Source of the DNA: Bradyrhizobium sp. SRS-191 | Lineage (GTDB): Bacteria; Pseudomonadota; Alphaproteobacteria; Rhizobiales; Xanthobacteraceae | Reading direction: 5' to 3' | DNA length: 64,000 nucleotides | NCBI RefSeq assembly: GCF_024586915.1 | Contig: NZ_JANBVS010000002.1 | Coordinates: 310,001-374,000, forward strand | In this document: positions 34,962-44,361 of the stretch, piece by piece | Numbering within the stretch: position 1 is the first letter of the stretch | Layout of the letters: every line of letters begins with the position of its first letter | Translations under genes and position numbers: made by a program | The notes under the pieces: model-generated | The model's input: only the letters and a program-made list of their open reading frames with translations | What the model was told of the DNA's origin: nothing | The model's database searches: none

Positions 34962-35741
34962 TCAGCGCTCCTCGGGCGGGGGCAGTTGCGGCAGGCGCGC
35001 GAGGCTGACACCCGCAGCTTGATGCTGGAACATGCGCGCGAGCAGGTTCGCGGCTTGCTTGGCGGCATCGGCGGGCGGCAGGCCGCCTTGCCTGACGTTG
35101 GAGATGCAGTTGCGCTCGGAATCGACGCGGCCGCGGCGCGGTAGCCACGTGAGATAGAGGCCGAGCGAGTCGGCGGCGCTGAGGCCCGGGCGTTCGCCGA
35201 TCAGGATGATCGAGGCCGACGCGCCGAACAGCTCGCCGACGTGGTCCGCGAGCGCGACGCGGCCTTGCGACGCCACGATGACGGGCGACAGCCGCCGGCC
35301 TGTCGCCGCGAGCAGCGGCAGCAATATCTCGAGCACGGGCAGGGCGTTGACCTGCACCGCGCGGCTGCTCAGCCCGTCGGCGACGACGATCGCGATATCG
35401 GCCGGCGGGCGCGGCTCGGAGAGCAACGCTTCCGAGGCGGACGAGAGCAGGCGGCCTTCGTCGGGGCGCTGCAGATAAGTGGCGCGGTCCGTCGCGCGGC
35501 TGTGCACGGCGAGCGCGGGCCAGCCGCGCGCGGCGATCTCCGCCGTGAATTGCTCGGCATCGAACGGCTTGAGCACGGCATCGCGTGCCTCGGCGTGCGC
35601 GGCCTGAAAGGCGAGATGCGCCGATGTCGGCAGGCCGGGGCCACAGCGTCCGAGGGCGATGCGCGCCTCGGTGTAACGCGACAGCCAGGTCCAGTCGTCG
35701 GATGACGATGTCGCGAGCGTCTTGTCGTCCGTGCCGCTCAT
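34962..35741 (-). CDS. eutC: ethanolamine ammonia-lyase small subunit EutC
   Basis: The small subunit (259 aa) binds adenosylcobalamin with EutB and helps to deaminate ethanolamine to acetaldehyde and ammonia. Family-typical segments are TEARIALGRCGPGLPT, IVVADGLSSRAVQVNA, IILIGERPGLSAADSLG and ERNCISNVR. The start ATG 35741 overlaps the eutB stop. No reactivase eutA, aldehyde dehydrogenase or microcompartment genes are nearby, as in many proteobacteria with only eutBC. Confidence 0.94.
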   Translation of the reverse strand: MSGTDDKTLATSSSDDWTWLSRYTEARIALGRCGPGLPTSAHLAFQAAHAEARDAVLKPFDAEQFTAEIAARGWPALAVHSRATDRATYLQRPDEGRLLSSASEALLSEPRPPADIAIVVADGLSSRAVQVNALPVLEILLPLLAATGRRLSPVIVASQGRVALADHVGELFGASASIILIGERPGLSAADSLGLYLTWLPRRGRVDSERNCISNVRQGGLPPADAAKQAANLLARMFQHQAAGVSLARLPQLPPPEER

Positions 35742-37126
35742 CACTTGGCTCCCAGCAGCGGCAGCGCCGGCATCAGACGCGCCGGCTCGAAACGCAGCTC
35801 GCCTCGTGCATCGCTGATGCCGGTCGCCGCCAGCCAGGCCTCGAACTCCGGCGCGGCGCGCTTGCCGAGCACCTTCCGCACATAGAGCGCATCATGGAAC
35901 GAGGTGCTCTGATAGTTCAGCATGATGTCGTCGGCGCCGGGCACGCCCATGATGTAGGTGCAGCCGGCGACGCCGAGCAGCGTCAGCAGCGCGTCCATGT
36001 CGTCCTGGTCGGCCTCGGCGTGGTTGGTGTAGCAGACGTCGCAGCCCATCGGCAGTCCGAGCAGCTTGCCGCAGAAATGGTCCTCCAGGCCGGCGCGCAT
36101 GATCTGCTTGCCGTCGTAGAGATATTCCGGGCCGATGAAGCCGACCACGGTGTTGACCAGCAGTGGCCGGTAGCGCCGCGCCACCGCATAGCAGCGCGCT
36201 TCCAGGGTCTGCTGATCGACGCCGCAATGGCCCGATGAGGACAACTCGCTGCCTTGCCCGGTCTCGAAATACATCACGTTGCCGCCGGCGGGGTAGCGCC
36301 CGAGGCTTTCGGCCGCGGCGTACGCCTCGTCGAGCAGCGCCAGCGTGATGCCGAAGCCGCGATTGGCCTCCTCGGTGCCGGCGAGCGACTGGAACACGAG
36401 GTCGACCGGTGCGCGGCGCTCGATCGCCTTCAGCGCGGTCGTGACGTGGGCGAGCACGCAGGACTGGATCGGTGCGTTGGAGGCCAATCGCAACGTCTCG
36501 ATCATGTCGAGCAGCCGCATCATCGTGTCGGCATCGTCGCTCGCGGGATTGATGCCGATGGTGGCATCGCCGACGCCATACATCAGCCCGTCCAGGATCG
36601 AGGCCGCGACGCCCTTGGGATCGTCGAGCGGATGGTTGGGCTGCAGCCGCGTCGACATCGTTCCCGGCAGGCCGATGGTGCAGCGGAAGCGGGTCACGAC
36701 CTCGCATTTGGCTGAGACGGTGACGAGGTCCTGCAGCCGCATGATCTTGCAGACGGCAGCGACCATTTCAGGCGTGAGCCCACGCGACACGGCAGCGAGC
36801 ATCGCCGCATCGGTCGCATCCGACAGCAGCCATTCGCGGAAGGCGCCGACCGTCAGACTCGCGACAGCAGCGAAGGCGGCGTTGTCATGCTGGTCGACGA
36901 TCAGCCGCGTGACCTCGTCGCTCTCATAGGGAATGACGGCCTCGTTGAGGAAATGCCGCAGCGGCAGATCGGCAAGCGCCATCCGCGCGGCGACACGCTC
37001 GGCCGCATCCTGCGCCGCGAGCCCGGCGAGCACGTCGCCCGAGCGCAACGGCGTTGCCTTCGCAAGCAAAGTGCGAAGGTCGCCGAAGCGATAGGTCGTG
37101 CCGCCCAGCGTGTGTGAAAAACCCAT
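35741..37126 (-). CDS. eutB: ethanolamine ammonia-lyase large subunit EutB
   Basis: Catalytic barrel subunit, 461 aa, close to the usual EutB length. Recognisable stretches are KCEVVTRFRCTIGLPGTMS, GLMYGVGDATIGINPASDD and GCDVCYTNHAEADQDDMD. ATG 37126 is chosen because the protein then starts MGFSHTLGGTTYRFGDLR, as in relatives. The gene faces away from the aminoethylphosphonate-type importer 270 nt away, so both could share regulation or substrates containing ethanolamine. That gap shows no clear operator. Confidence 0.95.
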   Translation of the reverse strand: MGFSHTLGGTTYRFGDLRTLLAKATPLRSGDVLAGLAAQDAAERVAARMALADLPLRHFLNEAVIPYESDEVTRLIVDQHDNAAFAAVASLTVGAFREWLLSDATDAAMLAAVSRGLTPEMVAAVCKIMRLQDLVTVSAKCEVVTRFRCTIGLPGTMSTRLQPNHPLDDPKGVAASILDGLMYGVGDATIGINPASDDADTMMRLLDMIETLRLASNAPIQSCVLAHVTTALKAIERRAPVDLVFQSLAGTEEANRGFGITLALLDEAYAAAESLGRYPAGGNVMYFETGQGSELSSSGHCGVDQQTLEARCYAVARRYRPLLVNTVVGFIGPEYLYDGKQIMRAGLEDHFCGKLLGLPMGCDVCYTNHAEADQDDMDALLTLLGVAGCTYIMGVPGADDIMLNYQSTSFHDALYVRKVLGKRAAPEFEAWLAATGISDARGELRFEPARLMPALPLLGAK

Positions 37127-37395
37127 GAGCCTTCTGTCCTGTGTCCTCACGCCGTCCGGTCATTATCAGCGGCAAATGTCGTCATCACAAACCGCGTGCT
37201 GCCATCCCACACCTGTAAGCACCAAGCGCGCGAAGGGGAGCATGTGCTCAAGCAATCTGCCTTTCTCGTAGGCATCTGCTGATTTGCACGACATATGCGC
37301 AATCAACGTAGACGCGGTTCCACAAATTTGCAAATAATCACTCAAATCCACAATCGGACGCGCGGGATCTAGCCCGCGCCGCAGCTTATGAGGGC

Positions 37396-38409
37396 ATGAC
37401 GATGTTGCAGCTGTTGAAGGGTGTTTCCGCAAGTCTTGCTCTGCTCATGTTGAGCGCGGTCGCGCAGGCAGGGACGGTGACGGTCTACACCGCGCTCGAA
37501 GAGGACGAGATCGCCGACTACGTGAAAGCGGCCAAGACGGCGCTGCCCGATGTCGACCTCAAGGTGCTCAGGCTGTCGACCGGCGATCTCGGCGCGCGCA
37601 TCATCGCCGAGTCCGGCAATCCGCAGCATGATGTGATCTGGGGCTGGGCCGTCACCAACATGCTCGATCCGCGCATCACGGCGCTGCTCGAACCCTATGA
37701 GGTGAAGGGCGCCGACAAGCTGCCGGCCTCCGCCAAGGGCACTGATGCCAGCTGGTTCGCCGCGACCGGCTATGTCACCGCGTTCTGCGTCAACACGGAG
37801 GTGTTGAAGGCGAAGAATCTGCCGATGCCGACGTCGTGGAAGGATCTCACCAACCCCGTCTACAAGGGCGAGGTGGTGCTGCCGAACCCCGTCTCCTCGG
37901 GCACCGGCTACATGCAGATCGCCGGCATCCTGCAGTCGCAGGGCGAGGACAAAGGCTGGCAGTTCCTGAAGGCGCTCGACGGCAACGTCGCCCAATACAT
38001 CAAGTCCGGCTCGCGGCCGTGCAAGGCGGCGCGCGGCGGCGAGTTCGCGATCGGCGGCTCGCTGGCCTTCGCTGCGATCAAATCGATCGAGGAGGGCTTT
38101 CCGATCAAGATGGTGATCCCGACCGACGGCGCCGGATACGAGCTCGAGGCGTCCGGGTTGATGAAGTCGGCCAAGAACAAGGCCGATGCCAAGCGCTTCC
38201 TCGACTGGACCTTGTCGCCGGAGGCGGCTGCGCTCTACACCAGCTACAAGGAGCTCGTGACCATCTCCGGCACCGCGCCGTCGAAAGCCGCGCAGACCGC
38301 AGGCTTCCCCGCCGACGTCGCCAAGGCGGTGTATCCGATCGACTTCGCCCGCTCGGCCAGGGAGCGCGACGGCATCCTGAAAAACTGGCAGACCAGCATC
38401 GGCCGCTGA
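37396..38409 (+). CDS. ABC transporter substrate-binding protein, 2-aminoethylphosphonate (PhnS2-like) type
   Basis: Periplasmic receptor of 337 aa with a Sec signal (LLKGVSASLALLMLSAVAQA). The mature start TVTVYTALEEDEIADY and segments GDLGARIIAESGNPQHDVIWG and NPVSSGTGYMQIAG fit the iron/AEP-type binding proteins grouped as PhnS2. ATG 37402 is an alternative start with better ribosome spacing. It heads an importer operon (ATPase and fused permease follow) and diverges from eutBC. Substrate is inferred; phosphonatase or C-P lyase genes are not in the window. Confidence 0.82.
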   Translation: MTMLQLLKGVSASLALLMLSAVAQAGTVTVYTALEEDEIADYVKAAKTALPDVDLKVLRLSTGDLGARIIAESGNPQHDVIWGWAVTNMLDPRITALLEPYEVKGADKLPASAKGTDASWFAATGYVTAFCVNTEVLKAKNLPMPTSWKDLTNPVYKGEVVLPNPVSSGTGYMQIAGILQSQGEDKGWQFLKALDGNVAQYIKSGSRPCKAARGGEFAIGGSLAFAAIKSIEEGFPIKMVIPTDGAGYELEASGLMKSAKNKADAKRFLDWTLSPEAAALYTSYKELVTISGTAPSKAAQTAGFPADVAKAVYPIDFARSARERDGILKNWQTSIGR

Positions 38410-38421
38410 GCGGGTGATCCT

Positions 38422-39429
38422 ATGACGCTTGAGCTCGACCGGCTGCACAAGACGTTCGACGATTTCACAGCGCTCGACCGCATCTCGCTGAAGGTCGAGG
38501 GCAGCGAGTTCGTCTGCCTGCTCGGGCCGAGCGGCTGCGGCAAGACCACGCTGTTGCGGATCATTGCCGGGCTGCTGACCCAGGACAGCGGCCGGCTGCT
38601 GCTCGACGGCCAGGATCTCAGCGCGGTGCCGGCGCGCGAGCGCGGTTTTGGCATCGTGTTCCAGTCGTACTCGCTGTTCCCCAACATGACCGTGGCCGAG
38701 AACATCGGGTACGGCATGCGCATCCGGAAAGTGGAGCGCGGCAAGATCGCCGCACGCGTCGCCGAGCTGCTGGAGCTCATCAAGCTGCCGCATCTGGCTG
38801 ACCGGCTGCCGTATCAGCTCTCCGGCGGACAGCAGCAGCGGGTGGCGCTGGCCCGCGCGGTGGCCGTGGATCCGCGGCTGATCCTGCTCGACGAGCCGCT
38901 GTCCGCGCTCGACGCCAAGGTGCGCGCCGATTTGCGCGTCGAGATCCGCGAGCTGCAGCGCAGGCTCGGCATCCCCACCATCATGGTCACCCACGACCAG
39001 GAGGAGGCGATGATGCTGTCCGACCGGATCGTGTGCATGAATGCCGGCCGCATCGAGCAGGTCGGCGCGCCGCAGGAGCTCTACCTCAAGCCGGCGACGA
39101 AGTTCGTTGCCGACTTCATGGGCAGCAGCAACCTGCTGCCGACCGACTGGGTGCGCGACGCCATGCCGGCGCTGCTGGCCTCGCGTCCCCAAGGCGCCGA
39201 TGCGGATTTCCTCGCGTGCCTGCGACCCGAGCATGTCCGGCTTCAACCTCTCGCGTCCGGTGAGGCGCGGGTGGTCGACGTCACCTTCCTCGGCAACATC
39301 AGCCGCACCCGCGTCGCCTGGAAAGGCCGTGAGCTGATGGTGCAGACCGCTCCTGTCGACGGCGTAACGCCGGGCGCCGCGGTCGCCGTGTCGGCCGATG
39401 CCGCCGGCTGCGGCTGGGTGCGCGCGTGA
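38422..39429 (+). CDS. ABC transporter ATPase (PhnT2-like)
   Basis: A 335-aa ATPase of the spermidine/iron/AEP type. Walker [10 protein letters not shown], signature [15 protein letters not shown] and Walker [13 protein letters not shown] are canonical, with H-loop THDQEEA. A TOBE-like C-terminal domain ([15 protein letters not shown]) follows. It lies 12 nt after the binding-protein gene and overlaps the permease start (GTGA). Confidence 0.88.
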   Translation: MTLELDRLHKTFDDFTALDRISLKVEGSEFVCLLGPSGCGKTTLLRIIAGLLTQDSGRLLLDGQDLSAVPARERGFGIVFQSYSLFPNMTVAENIGYGMRIRKVERGKIAARVAELLELIKLPHLADRLPYQLSGGQQQRVALARAVAVDPRLILLDEPLSALDAKVRADLRVEIRELQRRLGIPTIMVTHDQEEAMMLSDRIVCMNAGRIEQVGAPQELYLKPATKFVADFMGSSNLLPTDWVRDAMPALLASRPQGADADFLACLRPEHVRLQPLASGEARVVDVTFLGNISRTRVAWKGRELMVQTAPVDGVTPGAAVAVSADAAGCGWVRA

Positions 39430-41111
39430 GCATCGCCGCCGTCGAGGTGGCCGAGCGCGCCGGCTTTCGCCTGCGGCGTTCCGGCAATGACCATCTGCTG
39501 ATCGCCGCCGCCATCGCGCTGCCATGCCTGGCGCTGCTCATCTTCTTCGTCTTTCCGCTGGCGATGATGTTGTGGCGCAGCCTCGTCGCCGATGACGGCA
39601 CGATCGGCTTTGCCAACTATCTCGCGCTCGCACGCACGCCCGGCATCCTCAAGGCGACGCTCAACAGCCTGACGCTCGGCCTTGCGACGACGGCGGTCTG
39701 TCTCAGCCTCGGCTTCGTGCTGGCCTATACGATGACCCGCACCCGCGTTCCCGGCGCGCGCATCGTCTCCGCGGTGCTGGCGCTCCCGATGCTGGCGCCG
39801 TCGCTGGTGCTCGGCCTCGGGCTGATCTTCCTGCTCGGCCGCAACGGGCTGATCAGCGGCATGCTGGGCAAGCGCATCGACATCTACGGCTTTCCGGGCC
39901 TGCTGATCGCCGACGTGCTCTACGCGCTGCCGCAGGCGGTGCTGATCCTCAAAGCGGCGCTCGCCCATGCCGATGCGCGCTACTACGATGCCGCAGAGGT
40001 GATGGGGGCCGGGCGCTGGCGCCAGTTTGTCGACGTCACGCTGCCGAACGTGAAGTTCGGCCTGCTCAGCGCCGGCTTCGTCGTGTTCACGGTCACCATC
40101 ACCGATTTCGGCAATGCCGCGGTCATCGGTGGTGACTATGCGGTGCTGGCGACCGAGATCTACAACCAGGTCACCGGGCAGATGAAGTTCGGCATCGGCG
40201 CCGTCGTCGGTCTCCTGTTGCTCGCGCCGACCGGCATCGCCGTCTATATCGAGCGGGTCGCGGCGCAGCGCCAGTTCGGTGGCGGCGCGGAAGGTGCCGT
40301 GCCGCCGCAACTGAGCTTTGTCCCGGCGCGCGACATCCCGCTGTCGATTGTGACAGGCCTCGCGACCTTGTCCGTGCTCGCCGTGATCGGCGTCGTCATC
40401 TATGCGAGCTTCATGCGTCTCTGGCCGTATCGGCTGACGTTCACGCTCAAGCATTACGACATCACGCTGAGCGGCGGCTATGCGCCGCTGTGGACGTCGC
40501 TGCTGGTGTCGCTGTTCGCTGCGGGCCTCGGCACGTGTCTCCTGTTTGCACTGGTCTATGGCATCCGCCGGCTGCCGTCGTGGCCCGCCAAGATCGTCTA
40601 TCTCGTCGCTGTCATGCCGGTCGGCGTGCCCGGCCTCGTGCTCGGCCTGTCCTACATCTTCGCCTTCAACATCGCGGGATCGCCGCTGTCGGTGCTATAC
40701 GGCTCGACCTTGCTGCTCGCGCTGTGCAACTTCTATCACTACCACACCCAGGGCTTCCTCACGATGGTCACCGGCATGCGCGCGGTGCCGCCGGCGCTGG
40801 AGGAGGCCGCGACCTGCCTCGGCAGCGGCGCTGCGCAGGTGCTCGCCAACGTCATCATTCCTGCGATGTCGCCCACGCTGGTCTCCGTCTTCTTCTTCCT
40901 GTTCATGCGCTCGATGGTGACGTTGTCGGCCGTCATCTTCCTGGTGACGCCGTCTCTCGGCATCGCCGCCGTGTCGGTGATGCGGCTCGACGAGGCCGGC
41001 TTCGTCTCGCAGGCCGCGGCGTTCTCGACCTGCATCATGGCGGTCGTCTGTACCGCGGCGCTCGTCATGCAGCTCGCGCTGAAACGGCTGGCGCGCGGCG
41101 GGCGCCGATGA
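39426..41111 (+). CDS. ABC transporter permease, two fused permease domains (PhnU2-like)
   Basis: A 561-aa double permease: two membrane modules in one chain, as in FbpB/PhnU2 proteins. The first EAA-type loop is [19 protein letters not shown] and the second [20 protein letters not shown]. Start is GTG 39426, overlapping the ATPase stop. One gene therefore supplies the entire transmembrane channel. The stop overlaps the DeoR regulator. Confidence 0.9.
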   Translation: MSIAAVEVAERAGFRLRRSGNDHLLIAAAIALPCLALLIFFVFPLAMMLWRSLVADDGTIGFANYLALARTPGILKATLNSLTLGLATTAVCLSLGFVLAYTMTRTRVPGARIVSAVLALPMLAPSLVLGLGLIFLLGRNGLISGMLGKRIDIYGFPGLLIADVLYALPQAVLILKAALAHADARYYDAAEVMGAGRWRQFVDVTLPNVKFGLLSAGFVVFTVTITDFGNAAVIGGDYAVLATEIYNQVTGQMKFGIGAVVGLLLLAPTGIAVYIERVAAQRQFGGGAEGAVPPQLSFVPARDIPLSIVTGLATLSVLAVIGVVIYASFMRLWPYRLTFTLKHYDITLSGGYAPLWTSLLVSLFAAGLGTCLLFALVYGIRRLPSWPAKIVYLVAVMPVGVPGLVLGLSYIFAFNIAGSPLSVLYGSTLLLALCNFYHYHTQGFLTMVTGMRAVPPALEEAATCLGSGAAQVLANVIIPAMSPTLVSVFFFLFMRSMVTLSAVIFLVTPSLGIAAVSVMRLDEAGFVSQAAAFSTCIMAVVCTAALVMQLALKRLARGGRR

Positions 41112-41881
41112 TGCTCCAGGAGGACCGCCACCAGCGCATCCGCGCGCTGCTCGCCACCGTCGGCCGCGCCACCACCGACCGCATCGCGACCGACCTTGGC
41201 GTCTCCCGCGAGACCGTACGCCGCGACGTGCTGGCGCTGGAGGCGCGCGGCGAGCTGCGCCGCGTCCATGGCGGCGTCGCCGCGATTGCGCCGGAGGCGG
41301 AGCCGCCGATCACGGTGCGCGCCCGCGTGCGACTGGCCGAGAAGACGCGGATCGCGCAGGCCGCGGCGCGCATGGTCAGCCCGGGTCAGACGCTGTTTCT
41401 CGACGTCGGCTCGACGGTCTCGATCCTCGCCCGCGAGCTCGCGACCTTGTCGGGGCTCACCATCGTCACCAACTCGTTCGAGGTCGCGACCATCATCGGC
41501 AGTCCTCCGGGCGAGCGCAGCAACCGGGTGATCGTGCTCGGCGGTGAGCTCGGCAGCACCTTGCCGGCGACGTTCGGCTCCACGACGGTCGCCGAAATCC
41601 AGCGCTGGCAGGCCGATGTCGCGCTGCTGTCGCCGGTCGGCATCGACCATCGCTACGGCGCGACGAGCTTCGACATCGAGGAGGCGAACGTCGCCCGCGC
41701 GATGGCGGCCGCCGCCAAGCGCGTGCTGATCCTCGCCGACCACAGCAAGATCGGCCAGACCAGCCGCGTCGCCTATTGTGCGCCCGACCGTATCGACAGC
41801 CTGATCACCGACGCGCGCGCCGCCGATGAGCCCGCGCTCGGCGCACTGCGTGGGGTGGTCGGCGAGGTCGTGATTGCCTGA
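41108..41881 (+). CDS. DeoR/GlpR family transcriptional regulator
   Basis: A 257-aa regulator with an N-terminal DeoR HTH (RHQRIRALLATVGRATTDRI, then DLGVSRETVRRDVLALE, RRVHGGV) and the sugar-phosphate-binding DeoRC domain (LDVGSTVSILARELA, VIVLGGELGSTLPATFG, ILADHSKIGQTSR). It starts at ATG 41108, overlapping the permease stop, so it is co-transcribed with the transporter and probably regulates it. The effector is likely a phosphorylated metabolite, as is usual for the family. Confidence 0.92.
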   Translation: MMLQEDRHQRIRALLATVGRATTDRIATDLGVSRETVRRDVLALEARGELRRVHGGVAAIAPEAEPPITVRARVRLAEKTRIAQAAARMVSPGQTLFLDVGSTVSILARELATLSGLTIVTNSFEVATIIGSPPGERSNRVIVLGGELGSTLPATFGSTTVAEIQRWQADVALLSPVGIDHRYGATSFDIEEANVARAMAAAAKRVLILADHSKIGQTSRVAYCAPDRIDSLITDARAADEPALGALRGVVGEVVIA

Positions 41882-41974
41882 GGCGCGCTGCCTGGGTGTC
41901 GCGTCGGTTGCGCTTGGTGCTGATGGCGCTAAGGTCGCGCGCCGAACGATCCAAGCCAGCCGAGAGGGAACACA

Positions 41975-42319
41975 ATGGCGCGCATTCGCTGTATCACCGA
42001 GATGGGCATGGGCGTCGACGTCCACGGCCGCGACGCCACCAAGGCGGCGAAGCGCGCGGTGTCGGATGCGATCCGCCACTCCAGCCTCGGCTTCTTCCGC
42101 ATGGTCGGCAAGACGCCGCAGGACATGCTGGTCGACGTGACCATCGCCGTTCCCAATCCCGAGGCGGTCGACACGGCTGCGGTCGCCAAGGAGCTGCCTT
42201 ATGGCACGGTGACCGTCACCGCCGTGAAGGGCGGGCTGGAGATTCCCGCCGAGGCCGGCAGTGACGCCATCATCATCGCCAATGCCGCGGTGCTGGTGCA
42301 TCTCGACGACGGCAAGTGA
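41975..42319 (+). CDS. Lin0512 family protein of unknown function
   Basis: A 114-aa protein beginning MARIRCITEMGMGVDVHGRD, the signature start of the Lin0512 family (conserved hypothetical). The following KAAKRAVSDAIRHSSLGFF and MLVDVTIAVPNPEAVD segments also match. No enzymatic motif is known. It lies 93 nt after the DeoR gene on the same strand and may be the last gene of the AEP-type operon. The family forms small oligomeric rings of unknown use. Confidence 0.82.
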   Translation: MARIRCITEMGMGVDVHGRDATKAAKRAVSDAIRHSSLGFFRMVGKTPQDMLVDVTIAVPNPEAVDTAAVAKELPYGTVTVTAVKGGLEIPAEAGSDAIIIANAAVLVHLDDGK

Positions 42320-42926
42320 GCTTTCGCGCATCATCATGTGCGTGTCGTTCTGATGTGAATGTCAGACAGCGGAGCATGTCGTCGCGTTTCCGCGATGCCA
42401 GGCCATCCGGGGCATGTCCGGACGCTGGCCCTCTCTTGAACGGAGGGGGCAGGGAAGAGCGGGTATCCGCTGGACCCCGCGGACCCCGTGCGTGAAGACG
42501 TGCACGGGCGTCGCTCCAACATTGTCGTCGCTTGCTATTTGTCGAACTCATTCCATCAAATTTTTGCCAGTTTCAGACGCCCGCGACCGGGCTTTGTCTT
42601 GGCAGGGTCCTGTCAGGGTCTTGGCAGCGGAGTGCGGCTCCGCCGCGATTTCGCCTCTCGGTTTCCAAGAGGTGAATGAATTCAGTTGATCTGGCGGAGA
42701 TCAGCCGGAAACGGCGATGCTGACGCATTGAACAGCTTGCAAACGGTGCAGGAGCCGTCGTCGCTGCTTGCCGGTATCACAACCTTGAGATGTGCAAAAA
42801 CAACTAATAACTCATAGGATGTTGTCGTCTCCGAGGCATTCGGCTGGAGGCAAACGCAGGACACGAGAGGCTGGAGGAGATCAAGGTCTCTTGATGGCCC
42901 TATCGTTCACGAAAGGAGACATGGTC
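42320..42926. other. intergenic region without a supported gene
   Basis: About 600 nt with no coherent reading frame. There is a hairpin with arms CCCGTGC (42485-42491) and GCACGGG (42502-42508), and an imperfect inverted repeat around 42430-42455 that may be a decayed repeat. AT content rises after 42530, before the next small gene. Confidence 0.5.
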
Positions 42927-43322
42927 ATGTGCTTAAGCTCCGCGATCCACATCGGTCGTCGCCAAGTCATCGGGACTTTGATCGGGCTTGGTGTCATTGC
43001 AACGAGTGCCGATGCGGCCTTTGCCGTCGACTTGGCATTCAGCCCTGATTGCCGGACGTTCTCGGCGATCAATGTCACGGCGCCGAACACCGGAATAACT
43101 TTCCGGAAGAATCCGAATAGTCCCACGACGCGTGCTGCCACCGCGACAGTGTTTCGAATCAATACCGCAAGCAATATCGTTATCCCCGCGGGTGGGGCGT
43201 CGTGCTTCTATGCCGTCGTGGGCAACGACAGCTATTGCTTTCTTGCTCGCAGCTCGCCCGCCATCGCCAACGTCAATGCGGTCCCAGGCACCAACGTTGC
43301 GGCAGCCCCCGCGTGTCAGTGA
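42927..43322 (+). CDS. small secreted protein of unknown function
   Basis: A 131-aa protein with a signal peptide: SSAIHIGRRQVIGTLIGLGV is followed by a hydrophobic core ending near SADAAFAVD. The RRQ pair before the core could allow Tat export. The mature part, about 98 aa, is rich in Ser, Thr, Asn and Ala and contains four cysteines, which suggests disulfides. ATG 42927 has AAGGAG at a normal distance; earlier ATGs (42894, 42921) are in frame. I do not recognise the family. It lies in a lower-GC stretch with another orphan gene. Confidence 0.65.
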   Translation: MCLSSAIHIGRRQVIGTLIGLGVIATSADAAFAVDLAFSPDCRTFSAINVTAPNTGITFRKNPNSPTTRAATATVFRINTASNIVIPAGGASCFYAVVGNDSYCFLARSSPAIANVNAVPGTNVAAAPACQ

Positions 43323-43751
43323 TCCCGGCTGATGCGGTCGGACACAAAGAGGGGATCGTCGCAGCCATGACCCGCACGGCGCGGCAGACGAGTGCGGGAC
43401 TAAGTCGACGAGCGGTCGGTCTCGGCCTTGGAAGGCCGTGCCGGCCGCTGTCCATGGCCGCTTTCAATTGGTCCTCGAGCCACAAGCGAATGGCGCGGGT
43501 GTCAGGTTCGCAATGAGCGGCAGATGCTCTTGGCGCCGCATCGCTCGGCGTTGTTTCCTGCGGGAAAAGGTTCCGGCTGATGATCGGTGCGGACCGCGCA
43601 CGAACGATGAGCGGATTTGCCCGCCGTACAACCAAAAGAAGTATTAAAGAAGAATGATTGGATATAGGTTGGTGCACCAGGTTGTTGTTGCCTCCGGGAT
43701 TGTTGCGGCTGGAGGCGACCTTGGGAAATTATCGGCGGAGAGAAGATCAAC
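43323..43751. other. intergenic region without a supported gene
   Basis: About 430 nt; no frame with protein-like composition and a ribosome site was found, and no strong hairpin. The end (43630-43740) is AT-richer and precedes the next small gene, so its promoter is probably there. Confidence 0.45.
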
Positions 43752-44132
43752 ATGACCACCATTACGATCAATGTCATTAATGAGAGCCCCGAGCTGCAGA
43801 ACTTTTTCATCTTTCAGCAGCCGGCGGTGGAGACGGTTGGACAGCAGGTCTATGCGAATAGTCTCGATAGCCAGGCTGTGTCGCCCCACACCACGTCGGA
43901 CGCTCATCTCACATTCTTGATCGGGGATGTCGACTGCGAGCAGGTCATGATCTTCTACGTCCAGACAGGGACATATTCCGCCGGGACCGTCGTGAACGTC
44001 ACGGACGCGTCGATCAATGCGGCGGTGTGCGATGCGACGTCCGGAGACACGACGTTCGACGTGACCTACAATGCCGATGGAAGCTGGAGTGTGCGGGCCA
44101 TGCCTGTGGGAGAGGCGGCCAACAGTGCGTAA
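43752..44132 (+). CDS. small orphan protein of unknown function
   Basis: A 126-aa protein with a GGAGAGAAG ribosome site shortly before ATG 43752. It begins MTTITINVINESPELQNFFI, has no signal peptide or membrane segment and alternates hydrophobic and polar residues, so it is probably all-beta. Two cysteines (DCEQV and AVCDAT) are present. I do not recognise the family. Composition is lower in GC than the flanking catabolic genes, in keeping with acquisition or relaxed selection. Confidence 0.6.
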   Translation: MTTITINVINESPELQNFFIFQQPAVETVGQQVYANSLDSQAVSPHTTSDAHLTFLIGDVDCEQVMIFYVQTGTYSAGTVVNVTDASINAAVCDATSGDTTFDVTYNADGSWSVRAMPVGEAANSA

Positions 44133-44176
44133 GGCTGGCGCGTGAAGGCGGGGCCGTGCACAACCGTCGGAGTGAC

Positions 44177-44330
44177 ATGATATCGCGCGCCGACATTGAG
44201 AGGCAGAACGCCTATCTCCTGCGACAGCAGCACGACTTCCGCCGCGCGGCTGACATCGTGACCGATGCGCTGGCCGCGTTCGAGGAGATCGCGGTGATCG
44301 GCTCGGTTGCCAAGCCGCGGTGGAAGCGAC
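44177..44330 (+). pseudogene. truncated gene remnant (nucleotidyltransferase-like N-terminus)
   Basis: From ATG 44177 the frame reads MISRADIERQNAYLLRQQHD and continues to FEEIAVIGSVAKPRWKR, which looks like genuine protein. IAVIGSVAKP.WK resembles the GSxA region of nucleotidyltransferase-fold proteins. After about residue 50 the sequence becomes Arg-rich nonsense and runs antisense into the LysR gene, so the 3' part of the gene appears lost. A GGAG ribosome site is present. The call depends on sequence character and is uncertain. Confidence 0.4.
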
Positions 44331-44361
44331 GCGGTGCCCGTCGCGTGCAGCCGCGTCAACC

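Noticed and set aside
37127..37395. Cobalamin riboswitch upstream of eutBC or the importer
   Set aside because: No B12-box-like sequence or suitable stem was recognised in the 270-nt gap.
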